Below, one piece after another: positions 42,846 through 54,480 of a stretch of DNA of 64,000 bases. Where the stretch lies: contig OY735201.1 of the NCBI GenBank assembly GCA_963457665.1, forward strand, positions 29,891,841 through 29,955,840, read 5' to 3'. The translations under genes and the position numbers were made by a program. Below the pieces are notes generated by a model, which was not told the DNA's origin, made no database searches, and was given only the letters and a program-made list of their open reading frames with translations. Within the stretch, counting starts at the first letter, position 1. Each line of letters begins with the position of its first letter. This stretch comes from Thysanoteuthis rhombus. Lineage: Eukaryota > Mollusca > Cephalopoda > Oegopsida > Thysanoteuthidae.

Positions 42846-45333
42846 AATTAAAGGTAAAAAACAACAAATTACCTGCTTTTATTTTCATTATTGAGTTAGT
42901 ATCTGATACTTTCCTATCTATTTTCATTATTGAATTAATTTTTGATGAATGCGTTGTATAATAGTATTCTTTGGAGCTTTTGCATGAATTTTCGAGAGTA
43001 TTCAACACTTTGATGCCCTCATATGATTTTTTGAGCGTACATTTTTTAGCTATAAAGTTAGCTGGAAATGAATAAACATTTTCAGTCATAAAGGGAAAGA
43101 ACTTTTTTTTTTTTTGAATATTCACTTTTTTTTTGTCCGATTTGAAAAGATTCTCGCCAAATTTCATACCATCATAAAATAGCGCACTTTGTTTGATCCG
43201 GTCACTAGATCAATTTTTTTTTCAAATAGCCTGCACGTGTAAAGAAGCAAGGGACAATACTCTTCATTATCTTTAAAAGATTTACTTCCCTTGTTGAGAA
43301 AATGAATTCCCGTTTCAAATAATTGTGTTTCTTCAGTTTTTTCTCGCTATCCGAAAGTAAAAATCTTTCGTAATCCGAAATGACGTAAGTTTCAGCATTT
43401 ATCAGGTGGTCAACCTAATTGTAAAAACCAAGAATGATTTTACATCTCAAAGGGACAGCAGACAGGGTTGTTAACACAAGTTTTATTACACTTGCAATGT
43501 ATAACAATCAGTGAAAAGTGAAGAATGAAATTGTATTCAACAGAAATTAACACATTGAAGCAGTATCTTTTTGATCTCTATTAATCCACTTGAATTTCTC
43601 AAAATGTTAGATATAAATTATAAGACGAAAAGTAAACTAAGATAAGTAATTTAAAAAAACGAAACGGTCTAAAACATGCGATTTAATCCACTTGAACACA
43701 GGGTCAGTTTAATCAATATCAATCCAGTAATCTTAATCTGAGGGTTGTTCAGTTATGTCACGAAAATTAAAACAAATAATGGCCGAATGACAAACTATTA
43801 CGAAGCCTGCCAGATTTTTAAAAATGACCAGTTTAAAAAGATATATCCTGTTTTCTAGTAATTCTGATTTTCTAGGAGCCAGATAAATGGACTGGTGTCG
43901 TACCTTAATGATACTCTTAATTCAATGTACATAAACAGTAAGACAAAAGAGTGAAGTTTTATTGAGCTATGCAATTAGGATGATCCTCAGTTATAATATA
44001 TCTCCATATATAAGCAATAGAAATCTGTTTTGAACAATTATTGATAAATATTTACGGCTCCGTATCATCCAATAGATTTGCATTCTGAGAAAATTATTTT
44101 ATGCTTGTTGCTCTCTCAACGAGTTTGTGGTGGTTATCTGGGTTCGAAACTGTTACATCACGCAGCCCCTCTAAAAATAGTGATTACTCACGTCACATCC
44201 TGTTCCGACCCTAAAGAGTCCCTGGCTTCCGGTAGCCACCGTGGCTATAACAACTAACGCTAGAATGTGCTCACTCTCTTTTACCCTTTCCTAGCTCTGG
44301 CCATGCTGACCGTCGGACGAGTTCGTCCATGGTATCAATTTCCCTGCAGAGCGTTCTGCACAATTGTTTCTCAACGTGGACAAATTAGATGAATATCAAA
44401 TGGATATGTAATCCGATGCAATAATCATAAATTAATCAAGTTATATAGTTTTAAACTCTATTTGAAATTACCCCCCCCCCCGTTCCCTCACTTAGCCTAG
44501 ACAGCATGAATAGGATAAACAATTAAAGGAAATGCATATTCCTGCAGCAGCCTCATTTTCCTGTTTTTGCCCCGAACGGCCCGAGGTGTATTTCAGAATC
44601 TGCGATGGCCCAAATTTGTTAAATAGTCCAGTTTAAAACAATTCATAACTACTTGGGTTTTATCAACTGAAAAAAAAACGAATTGAATTAAAGTTCAAGA
44701 AAACTAAATTAAAACTTATGAAACAATTAGAATATAATCATAACATTTGAAATTGAAAACGGGAATGTTATGTAACATGATCAAATTGTTTTGTTATTTG
44801 TAAATTGAAAAAAAATCTAATTATAATAACGTTTAAAATTGAAAACGGCAAGTTGATGCTATAAAAATAAATGTCGTAAAATCAGTGTTGTCAAGTATTG
44901 TAAATTATTCGGGGCTGGAACTGCTTTTAAAGATGACTAAAATCAGCTAATTCTTTCCATTTCCAGCTAACTTTGTAGCTAAAAAAAGTTGTACATATAC
45001 ACATTTAAAGTCCAAGTCAAATTAAATAACTTTACTCAGAGACTCCCGAACTAATTAATTATATAAATGGTGCATTTACTTTTACTAAAATTATTTTTTT
45101 ATCAACGGCTACATTTCGGCTATTGCAGATTTTTATCGACTAAACTTGGGGAAAAAATCGACTTCCTCAGAAAAGCTCCCTACCCAACTGCCCCAGATTG
45201 CTTGCAAGCACCCCTGCTGAGGGGGGGTTTTCTTTGAAATTTAACCTGTATTCTTTTCTATTTGAGCAACTTTGCAAAGCTTAACCGGAATTTTACTGAC
45301 TAGCTCAGTCAATGAGATTCACTGAACGGAGAT
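42846..45333. other. AT-rich intergenic stretch
   Basis: No gene seen. The stretch 44100-44350 is less AT-rich, with a short perfect palindrome-like GGACGAGTTCGTCC. C-runs near 44470 and G-runs near 45230 are isolated. Confidence 0.4.
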
Positions 45334-45437
45334 AAATAATAACTGGAGGGAGACTTATTTGGAGTTTATGATAAATCTTAATTCATGATTTGATTTCAAT
45401 CATAAACTCCAAATAAGTCTCTCTCCAGTTATTATTT
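45334..45437. repeat. Near-perfect long hairpin, 104 bases
   Basis: Arms of about 39-40 bases match with a single mismatch: AAATAATAACTGGAGGGAGA at the left versus TCTCTCTCCAGTTATTATTT at the right. The loop is about 25 AT-rich bases. It could be a tiny foldback transposon, a recent palindrome, or a source of hairpin RNA. Confidence 0.85.
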
Positions 45438-47037
45438 CAAATATGAAATCCAAAGAAAAGCTGAAATTGACCAGCTGGAGATAAGTACAATAGGATGGTC
45501 AATTGATGACCCTTTAGCCTCCTTCCTGAAATATTCTAGTAACTAAAAGTGTCTATGATCCATGGTTCCCTCTTCCGGATAGGAAGACGATTTAAACAAT
45601 TGAGAATTCGTGACTGACGCGATGAATATAAAACATTAGACCTATTGCTTGCTTGACCAATTAAGAGGGTCTATTTATCAGATGATAGATGTAACGTAAT
45701 GTATATCCCTAAGCATACATTGACTTGCTAGTGTGTATGTGTTAGTAACAATCGTACAGATACGAATGCTGACTAATATAGGCAAAACGATGGGGTCAGT
45801 TGTAATTAGAACGACAGAAATGTGAAGAACCAGATACAGTAATATTGAAAAGTAAAAATTGACAAAATGAAAGAATACGAAAACTTGCGTAACAAAGGAA
45901 TAACAAAGTATATATTAATTGAGCTACGATACAAAGTTCAAGGAAGAGTTTGTTAAAGTTGCTACGAAAATTACTGAAAGAGTTAAGGATAAAAATTATC
46001 GTCATGCGAATCGTTCGTATTGTTCTGAAGAATAATGGAAATGTCTCTATGTAAGCATGTATGAAACGTGTGAGATTCTCTTGATTGAAAACCTTGTTTG
46101 AGTTGCATTTGTCCATCGATAGAGATGTATGTAATGTTATCGATAGGAGTGATGACTTATGTACTTGCCTCTCTGATGATGAGTGTGCGTGCGCATAGAT
46201 GTATGAGTGTGAGACAGTACATCTATCAGGTGCCGTTGAGAAACGGAATCTGTGCCTGTCTGGCGAGTGTTGTTGGGAGGTTGCCTTTACGATTAGGCTA
46301 GAAGTGTTCTGATTGACCTATTAAGGTTGTTTCCATTGGCTGATTTGGTAAAATGCATTTGAAGCCTACTAATTGACAGGTATGTTGGTAGATAGATGTG
46401 CACAGGTTTTGTCCACAGTACGGGGGTATAATGAGGTTCAAGACGAAATTAAATATACGTGTTGTTCAGGATTCCTGTGAGGACTATAATATCGACGGAT
46501 GATGATGATGAATGACCAGTGTTCGTAGCCGTATGCCTTTGTTGTAGTTAGAAAATTTGTTTCTGTTCAAGGGACGTTCAAGTAGCTATGTTTATCAAAC
46601 CTTGAACATCGGTTGTAACGATTGAAGTTCGGGGTTGTATCCGCTGTCACAAGTTTTCATGGTTGATATATTTTCCAATTCATCTTCAAGGTTGCGAAAT
46701 AGAAGAATTGGTGTTGGTTAAGTTAATTCCACCTTGAAGGTTGTGGAATTGTAGAATTGGCGAGATTGTTGTGTTGCCATTGAGTTGGATTGAATATATC
46801 GAGGTATTGGTCGATGAATGTGCAGAGATTTTGTCCAAAGTATGGAAGAACGTAATATTTGAAGTAACTATCAAGATTTGGCAGATTCAGGAAGTACGGC
46901 AAATATTGACCATTCATCATATCAATATCTGAAGTGAGTTTCATTCGGTTTTTTTGGGGGGGAATAATGTATGGTATTGGCCGATGTATGCACTCTCCGA
47001 ATGCTTTCTAATTAGGTATTCCGTTCGAGTCATAGAC
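45438..47037. other. Region downstream of the membrane-protein ORF
   Basis: A 106-codon minus-strand ORF (45796-46116) is rich in Phe/Ile/Leu but has no motif and may be chance. A short duplicated phrase occurs at about 46683-46715 and 46736-46765 (AAGGTTGTGGAATTG-like, then AGAATTGG). No poly(A) signal could be assigned to the minus-strand gene. Confidence 0.35.
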
Positions 47038-47785
47038 TCAGGTGCACTTGGAAAGACCTAGTCCCACTTTCACTTTCTCCATTCCAGCTACTACAGTGGA
47101 AACTGTTAGTATCAGATAGAGAAGACAGGAAAGGATGGTGCGTAGCAGGTCTGCTTTGGTTGGCGTATAACGCAACAGGATTTTGCAGATGACAATGTAG
47201 AGAGCCGCTGTCCCGAAGATAATCTCGAAAGCGATTATAATACCGACTTTGGTCGTCTCGTGCCATTTATACACGTGGAACATACAAAAGCCGATGGCTA
47301 GTATTATGACGGCGAAAACGGCTACGGTGCATGGCTTTTCGATTCCATGGTACTTGATTCGCTTGTTTAAGAGAGATATCAAATTTCCAGCGTGCACCGC
47401 GCACAACAAGAATCTTGGGATCGGATCCTCCTGAAAGCAGGTGTCTGGGTTGACGAATACTAGGATCAGGGAAATCACAGAGAACAACGTTAGAAAATTC
47501 AGTATCATTAGGGTTTCTTGGAGTCTCGGAATTTTGTTGGGGTTTTGGAAGTCTTCCTGTCCATCGATACCCCTATGCAAAATAATGTTGCTACGTTCGT
47601 CAGCTGACTTATTGTTGGTTTGGTGAATCGAGTATTTCCTCGTGGAATTCACTGGGTTCGATGATTAATGTCTTCTCTGGCAGGATCTTGCAGGTAGACA
47701 ATTCTCCAGAAGCAATACCTGATTGTCTTGATAAGGACGGAAATTCACTAGTCTGGCCAACAGCACAACATAACCCCTCTCCCAT
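47038..47785 (-). CDS. Multi-pass membrane protein, unidentified; frame switch near N-terminus
   Basis: The main open frame (stop at 47038-47040, open back to about 47660) contains five hydrophobic segments: MILNFLTLFSVISLILVF, a weaker one at RFLLCAVHAGNLISLL, VAVFAVIILAIGFCMF, IIIAFEIIFGTAALYIVI and ILSCLLYLILTVSTVV. It has no in-frame ATG before the first segment. A second frame starts at an ATG at 47783-47785 (MGEGLCCAVGQTSEFP...), runs 58 codons through ILPEKTLIIEPSEFHEEI and stops at 47609, overlapping the main frame. Together they look like one protein of about 240 residues. The frame change could be an assembly error, a pseudogenising indel, an unusually short (49-base) GT..AG intron that restores the frame, or an upstream ORF. 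The body appears intronless. Function unknown. Confidence 0.6.
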
Positions 47786-48079
47786 CTCAGGATGGTTCTA
47801 GTTAATCTGGGGGTGGATCCAGGAATTTCTAGCAGTTGAATCCTGGTTTAGCGATAGCTTTTTGCTGTTACTACCTAGATTGGTTTAAATAGTTCTGGCA
47901 GATCTCACTTCTCTTCTCCGTCAACTATTGTGGCATGCCAATAAAGAGACATTATGACAAGATACCTTGCAATGGAACATGACTCTAAGATAAGTAAATT
48001 AGTGCCTTTCACAATGGTATTAATGCGAAATAAACATAAGACACACACACACACACTGTTCCAACCTCTCTGTCAATAA

Positions 48080-48560
48080 AGTTGGAGAGGTATATATATT
48101 TGGTCGCGTCTTTACGTCTGTCCGTATGTCTGTCTGTCCACACGATATCTCCGAAAGTACTGAATGGAAGGGTGGGCAACGGATTGTGGAAGAGATGGTT
48201 GAACTTGGGGGTGGATCCAAGAATTTCTTCTTTGATTGAGAGAGATTTTTTCCATACATTTATGTATACGTTCATGTCTGTGTACGGGGTATCTCCAAAG
48301 GTTCCCAATGAATTTCGATTAAATTTTATGGAAGGGTGCACAATGAGCTACGTTAGAACTGATTAAATTTCGAGGCAGATTTATGCACAATTACTTCTCC
48401 TTAGTCGTAGCTATATGTTTGAAACATGTAATATCACCAAAATTCTGTGTCTGTCCACGTGATATCTCCAATGAATTCCAACAAAATTTTGTGGAAGGGT
48501 GGACAATAGGCTACGAAAGAACGGATCCATGCACAATTACCCCCCGCACCAACCATGACC
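48080..48560 (+). repeat. Third locus of the 'ATCTCC...AAAGTAC' tandem repeat
   Basis: Three units near 48143, 48288 and 48463. The most regular copy has CTGTCTGTCCACACGATATC, CCGAAAGTACTGAATGGAAG, TGGGGGTGGATCCAAGAATT and CACAATTAC. Same orientation as at 1230 and 22300. Confidence 0.7.
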
Positions 48561-48599
48561 TTGGCAGAGGTAGACGCTCTCTGAGTGCTTTTTAGTGCT

Positions 48600-49754
48600 A
48601 ACTGTCACTATTTATTCTGTTTTATCATCTGCTCCTGTTGACTTATAATCTTTCGAATGGTATAGTTTACAATTTGTATATTCACCAGTCGTTACCGTCG
48701 CCAACGATCAATGCTCTGTGAGTCATGATCCTAAAACAAAAAGAGAGTCTCTAGCAACAATACGCCTTCAATATCACCAGCGTTGCCGGGCAGTAGAAAT
48801 TGATGCCGTGATACAAGATTAAATAATAATGAATAGAAAATGAAGAAAAATCAATACACCAAATAATTAATTTCTTTTATCGAACACTTTTTGTCAAGAG
48901 TAACTGACCTTTTTTCTTCAGAAGTCTGACTACAGAGAGAGTACTTAACGTAGATAGGATGTGTTCTTAGAGATGGAAGATGAATGAATTACTTTTTATA
49001 TGCGATGATGTGTGTATAAGAAGTATGTAAAGACTATATATACTATCCTAACTAAACAGAGAGAAAAGAACGAGCTTACCTCGAGTCCGTCAGAACAGAG
49101 AGAGAGAGAGTTTTACCGCCACAGTTTGAATACCGTAAAGATAATGATCGGTTATCTTATTGGTAGTTCTGTGTGACGTTAAAGAGGAAGCGACAAGGAA
49201 TCTACCATTTCTACAGAGATTTACAACTATGTGAGGGATGTCACGTAGATGCCTGCCAAGGGCAGATAACTCCAAATACGTGTAATTTTCTTTTGCTGGA
49301 AAAGGTGGGCACTTCAGTTCCATAAACTTTTGACAAAAAAAAATCAACGTAGGTTTCTCAACGCGTTATTTATTTACTAAACCTAGCTTAATCTGACACA
49401 AGGCATGCAGATGATTACAAAAAGCGAGAGAATTCTTTAAAATTCAATCTTATCTACTTTAGAAAAATATTTCATAACAACACGTTCAATATGATCGCTA
49501 TAATCGGCAAATAAAGATTGTTTTATGTTTCATTTTAATTTGAATATGATATTCTATTAATTTATTTTTGTGAGAAAATTCTTTTAAATGAAAACAAGGT
49601 GCGGCCAAAACTAAGTTTTTTTTTTTGCCAGGAGTCGTCTCCCTTTATATCCCCCGTTCGACCCTTGACCACTAGTTAGTACAATTCGTTTTCGAAAAAT
49701 ACTGAACTCAAAAAGAGTTTTCATAATGACTTGAGTGGAACCTTTATCCCACAA
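48600..49754. other. Spacer, nothing recognised
   Basis: AT-rich with a short GA tract near 49099. The 85-codon ORF at 49090-49347 (minus) carries no motif. Confidence 0.4.
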
Positions 49755-50292
49755 AAAGAGATCCTCAAAGGAGGAGGAAATCAAGCAAAGAATCACTCTG
49801 GGATGGCCAACCTTCGACAGAACAAGCTCAACCTTCAAAAACCAGACGATCCCAATAATCCTAAAAGGAAGAGTATACAACCAATGCATTCTCCCGATAG
49901 TCACTTATGGAACTGAAACATGGAACCTAACCAAAAGACAGACCTGCAAACTGGGAAACATGCAACACGCACATGAAAGAATCATGCTAAACCTCACATG
50001 GAGAGATCACAAGGCAGCACAGTATATAAGGAAGAAAACGGGAGTCCGAGACATCATAGAAACTATTAGAAAACTTAAATGGCAATGGGCAGGCCATGTT
50101 GCAAGAATGAAAGACAACCAATGGACATCACGACTCACAACATGGATCCCAAGAGATCACATGCGAAACCGAGGCTGACAGAATACAAGATGGAGAGATG
50201 AACTAGACAAATTCAGAAAATACTGGCTCGACGATGCCCATGATAGAGAGATGTGGCGAATCCTGGAGAAGGACGTTAAAAGACTGATGATA
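49755..50292 (+). mobile_element. RTE-like LINE, 3' half of RT C-terminus
   Basis: A 147-codon ORF (49735-50178) reads KEEEIKQRITLGWPTFDRTS, VTYGTETWNLTKRQTCKL, HERIMLNLTWRDHKAAQYI and RKLKWQWAGHVARMKDNQW, colinear with the copy at 35659. After the stop the shared 3' end continues (DREMWRILEK-like frame) but a short piece before TTAAAAGACTGATGAT is missing. This is one of the best-preserved copies, though it lacks everything upstream. Confidence 0.9.
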
Positions 50293-50624
50293 AGATGTGA
50301 TGAGTGCGCATGTAAAGAAAATTTGCCCGTGTTCTATGACCAACAGAACCGACACTGCTGAAGTGGATGATATCGTCTGCAACAGAGTCGCTTATAAATA
50401 TTTGTTAATCTAGGGCTAGAATGGCACAAAAGATTGGGATAACTACACCAGGGTATTCCTTTCGGGCCGGTCCCATGACATTGTTTGAGCGATCATCCCA
50501 GCGAGAACCCTGTCGGGAATATTCTTCTTTCAAAGAGCTCATGACGCATAGTGGTAAAAGTCTACGGAAATCCACCGTCGAAATAACCATCGAAAGACAA
50601 AAGCAAAAACCTGATTAGGGAACC

Positions 50625-50833
50625 TGTAACATCAGAACCCTGTTCAAGAAAAGAGTTCAGAGGTCAAAGCGGGTCGGGAGAAGATGTTGAAAGTTAAACG
50701 AAGGTGGTCGGACATGGGCCCAGCTGAAGAGAGCCGCCTAGAACCAAGTCTACTGGTGTGGTATGGTGTAGTTGAGACACTACGCCCCTCAAAGATTCTA
50801 CAGGGAGAAAAAGCAACAACAACAACATCACAG
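50625..50833 (+). mobile_element. Second LINE-like 3' fragment with CAA tail
   Basis: GTCNIRTLFKKRVQ near the start resembles the start of an endonuclease (GTWNVRTL). GGRTWAQLKRAA then NQVYWCGMV resembles the C-terminal end of another LINE RT type (GRTW..L...A.DR..WR..V). It finishes with a (CAA)n tail. Start and end blocks lie only about 100 bases apart, so it may be an internally deleted copy. Confidence 0.4.
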
Positions 50834-50969
50834 GGATGAAGGAAAATAGTACTGCCTGTCTTCCGGATGGGTATCGCCTACCTGCTTTTTTTTTTTAACC
50901 TAAGCTCGAACACCGACTATTGAGGCTAATGGGAAATCTGTAAATATTAGAAACCATCTACCCAAACTG

Positions 50970-51190
50970 TCAACATAGGTTTCTCTCAGTTTTTAAACTC
51001 GTCTGGCTGTCTTTCAATGTAGCTAAAGGGCTGAAATTTTAAACATTTGCACCTATTTATGTCTAGTGAAATCTACTCCTCTTGAAATACCCCCAAGCGA
51101 GTTTTTAGTGGGGAAGGGTCCAATTTACCATGCAGATATATGCTAAATATATCCCTTAGTTTGCATCTGTTTGTTTCGTTTGATAATTAA
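50970..51190 (+). repeat. Partial copy of the 8465-type dispersed repeat
   Basis: Shares GGTTTCTCTCAGTTTTTAAA, GTCTGGCTGTC, GGGCTGAAATTTTAAACATT, GAGTTTTTAGTGGGG and ATATGCTAAA with the 8465 copy. The 3' part is missing. Confidence 0.6.
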
Positions 51191-51370
51191 GATTTTTTCA
51201 CTGCCCCTATCACCTGTTTTCCCAATTCCATGTTCCAGGAATTTCCACGGGTTTAGCTAGTATCTACTATTGTTTTGTTTCTTTTGAATAAGTTCTCGAG
51301 TGGTTTCAAACCACCAATTTCTCGTTTACAAGATGAACTAACCAACCAACTGCGCCAAGGAGACATTTTT

Positions 51371-51426
51371 CGTTGTTGTTGTTGTTTTTGTTGTTGTTGT
51401 TGGTGGTGGTGGTGGTTTTTCTTGTT

Positions 51427-51458
<32 letters not shown>

Positions 51459-51459
51459 T
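51371..51459. repeat. Compound GTT/GGT/GTA trinucleotide repeat
   Basis: GTT repeats grade into GGT and then GTA repeats, about 89 bases. All three antisense ORFs here are artefacts of the triplet period. Confidence 0.95.
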
Positions 51460-51569
51460 TTCTTCGTGGTATACAGAGTGCAAGCGAAGATTTCCAAAAC
51501 GAGGTAGCAATTATTACAGTGAGAATCAAAGGAACAACAAAAAAACCCTAACTCATCTTCAACCGATTA

Positions 51570-52340
51570 TGAAGACACGGTCTGAAATTGAATAAATCAG
51601 AGTGCATTTTCGTCCAAGTAAATATTCGGGTCATCTCATCATAAGTGAAAGATTGAAACCCGATTTAAGTGAAATAGAAGCGATCACCAACGTGCCCCTA
51701 CCAAAATGCAAACAAGATTTACAAAGATTTTTAGGCATGACAATTTACTTTTGCAGACTCCTCCCGAATCACTCAGATGTAACGACACCATTACGCCAAC
51801 TTCTACAAAATGACATAGTTTGATCATTCGAAAAGCCTCAAGCTGAAGTAATGTCAAAGCTTAGAGATGATAAGAAACTGGCCAGTTTCACAATATCACG
51901 ACCCCAACCTCTACCTACCCACAAGAATTACAACTGACGTGAGTAAACATGATATTGGTTCAGTACTCGAGCAAAATCACCACGGCAAATGGTTACCCGT
52001 CTCATTCCACTGAACAGAATTACTGTCGACTGGAAAGTGAAGCGTTGAGCATAGTGTTTGATTGTAAAAAAAAATCCAATTAATTATTCATAGCATTCAC
52101 CCCATGATCGAAAACGATCACAAAGCTTCGAAGCAAATTTTCCAAAACCGTGGGACTCTTTAACACATGAAAACAAGTCCGAACTATCCTCAATCAATTG
52201 GTACGGTTAAAATCTACTCCATGATAAAGATTATTGTAAGCCAAACAACCTTACAATTTTAAGCTCAACTGCATACCTGGTCGTGAATCAATCGTTGCTG
52301 ACACTCTCTCCTGTGCTTTTCTCTGGGACAACAACCCTAA
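51570..52340 (+). mobile_element. Ty3/gypsy-type retroelement fossil (RT end and RNase H)
   Basis: Recognisable parts: the connection segment (SGHLIISERLKPD, DLQRFLGMTIYFCRLLPNHS, TTPLRQLL), an RNase H start (ITTDVSKHDIGSVLEQ, then WLPVSFH) and a later PGRESIVADTLS block. These match the order of Ty3-type pol. Broken, with many breaks, old in appearance. LTRs not identified. A separate copy from the minus-strand one at 33420-34450. Confidence 0.8.
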
Positions 52341-54295
52341 AATATCTTATGCAGATATGAGAAAAAAAATTCACTATTATCACTCAAGGGGAAAATGATG
52401 AGCTGAATGTGTGCATGCAGGCAACCCAACTCTACAAACACTCATTGCATGCATAAAAAGTGATTCGATCATGAAGTAATTAGCTTCGACTTTAAAGCAC
52501 AATTATTCAATAGCCATGCATCGACCTACCCCCACATTACATTCTGGTAGTATGGACGCAACTCAATCTGGGTGTAAATCAATCATTATAAGACGAAGTG
52601 AAATATATGCATTGTACAACATGAGATACCACAACACATACATATTTACCTAAACATGTAAATATATCTTTCTTGCCTTTCTTAAAGATGTAAATATATC
52701 TTTCTTGCCTTTCCAAAGAGGAAAGAACAAATGCCATTTATTTTCCCCAAGTCATTAATTCAACCAAGCAAAGAGTCAGATTTCTTACCTTCTCCTTGCT
52801 TTCCCTGTCCAGAGAACTTGAAACAAAGATGGCGTATACGCTGCACTCTCTTCAGCAAGCTAACAATAACCTGACAGAAGTTTTCGTTATTTGCACTTGA
52901 TCCACAAAACTGAAATGACTGGAATTCCTGTCATCCGAAGTTAATGGATTTTAAGCACTTATGTACTTTGCAATCAGATGTAAGTCTACGTATGATTGTA
53001 TTGGTTCCTTTTAAATATTTAGTACCCAATGAAAGACTTTCAGAGATTGCATAACCTTTCTTTACATATAAGGGAGGTGTTAAATAGTTGAAAAAAGACT
53101 ATTGTCACTGCAACTATGAATTCAGCTCCTGCCACTTCTATTTAGCTGAAGGCCAAAGTGTATTAATGGTTGGCAATTGAGTGACATCAGTGTAATCATC
53201 AAACTTTGAATAGGGCAATGGTGCGCACTCTCACCAATATCAAGCCTACTCTAAGGCAGACACTCTAGACCATTGTAAATGAGCAGACCTTATGACAAAT
53301 TTTTTCAATACAACAAATACAGACTTTGCAAAGGAACGGTTAAGTATAATGCATTTATTGCAATAAATATTAACACATTCTTATATCGTAGTTAGTTTCA
53401 TTCAAAGATGGTGCCTCTATGTAAGATTTTTGTAGTTTAGCATTCCAAATTATGATTGTTTGGCACTCGGTCAGTTAAAACAAAATATTAACTAAGCAGA
53501 TATCAAATCCAATATAAATGTAAAAACTCTATCAGCTATTTCAACTGTAAGTTTATTCATTTTACCATTGATTCCTGACAGGTGGTACCTTCTTTCAAAT
53601 TTCATGAATAAAAATACATGTAGCAAAAAATGGTGACAATGATGAACAACTGTAGCCACCAAAGGTGGCGAAGGGTTCTATCGTTTTTTATGTGTGCATG
53701 TGTTTGTGTTCCAGCGCTCCTGGCCATACCTTTTTGTCTACTGACTTGAAAATTGATATCAATACTCCTCTAGACCCCTTCTAAGAAATACTTGGGGGGA
53801 AAGGGGGAGAGCTTTTCTTGACCCAATTGGGGGTCTTATGTTGACAGGTTTTATTGATACATCTATAATCTTCAGAATCTAGATGTTTCTAGATGTTTGG
53901 GTCTTTTTTTTTACTCTTTGTTTGATGTTTTCCACTGGAAAATGCCAGTGATGTCATGAATAGAATTTATTCTGACCATATTTATACTTTGATGGATTCT
54001 TTTTAGATGACTTGGAATTTTGATGCCACAGTTGTTCAATTATTGACAGTGAGGGTGAGTCTTTATAAGATTTGATTTCTGCTTTGTATTTCATTATAAG
54101 TGACCGAGTGCTTTCACAACAACCTTGATAATTTAGGGACACTAAACTTTGTGATCACCTTCTTTGCCTGGGGTTCAAAAAGATTCATGGATAATTGTTT
54201 TATTACGCTGAAATCTGTCTATGGTAGGAAAGCCTAGGGATAATTCTTACCTTTATACATGAAAAATAATGAAGATTATGAATCACCACCACCCA
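52341..54295. other. AT-rich stretch without supported genes
   Basis: Includes a 29-base direct duplication (ATGTAAATATATCTTTCTTG, twice within about 52657-52714) and a less AT-rich piece at 53650-53850 that looks like a dispersed repeat. The sequence after 52340 may include a further decayed part of the Ty3-type fossil. Confidence 0.35.
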
Positions 54296-54480
54296 TATAT
54301 GCTGAGTTTGGGGTGATCAATTAAAAAGTTGGAAAAAGTGGTGATCAATGTATAAATTACTTACCTTGACTTTTGTTTGGCTGTGATCAGTAAAAAGGGT
54401 CTGAACCGTTGGAAAAACAAGCAGACACAAACTATTTAGCATAAACTAACATTGCTCATTGACCCCCACCCCCACTTAAA
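54296..54480 (-). repeat. Partial reverse copy of the 8465-type dispersed repeat
   Basis: Contains TGGGGTGATCAATTAAAAAG, GTGGTGATCAATG, GGGTCTGAACC and AGCATAAACTAAC in the order expected for the reverse orientation. Confidence 0.6.

Noticed and set aside
44300-44345. Possible ribozyme-like fold around GGACGAGTTCGTCC
   Set aside because: Only a short palindrome. The hammerhead core (CTGATGA...GAAA) is absent.
45796-46116. 106-codon hydrophobic minus-strand ORF downstream of the membrane protein
   Set aside because: No in-frame relation to the neighbour, no motif, and AT-rich codon content typical of chance Phe/Ile/Leu ORFs.
51253-51529. Three overlapping minus-strand ORFs rich in Tyr, Thr or Leu
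   Set aside because: Artefacts of the GTT/GGT/GTA repeat.
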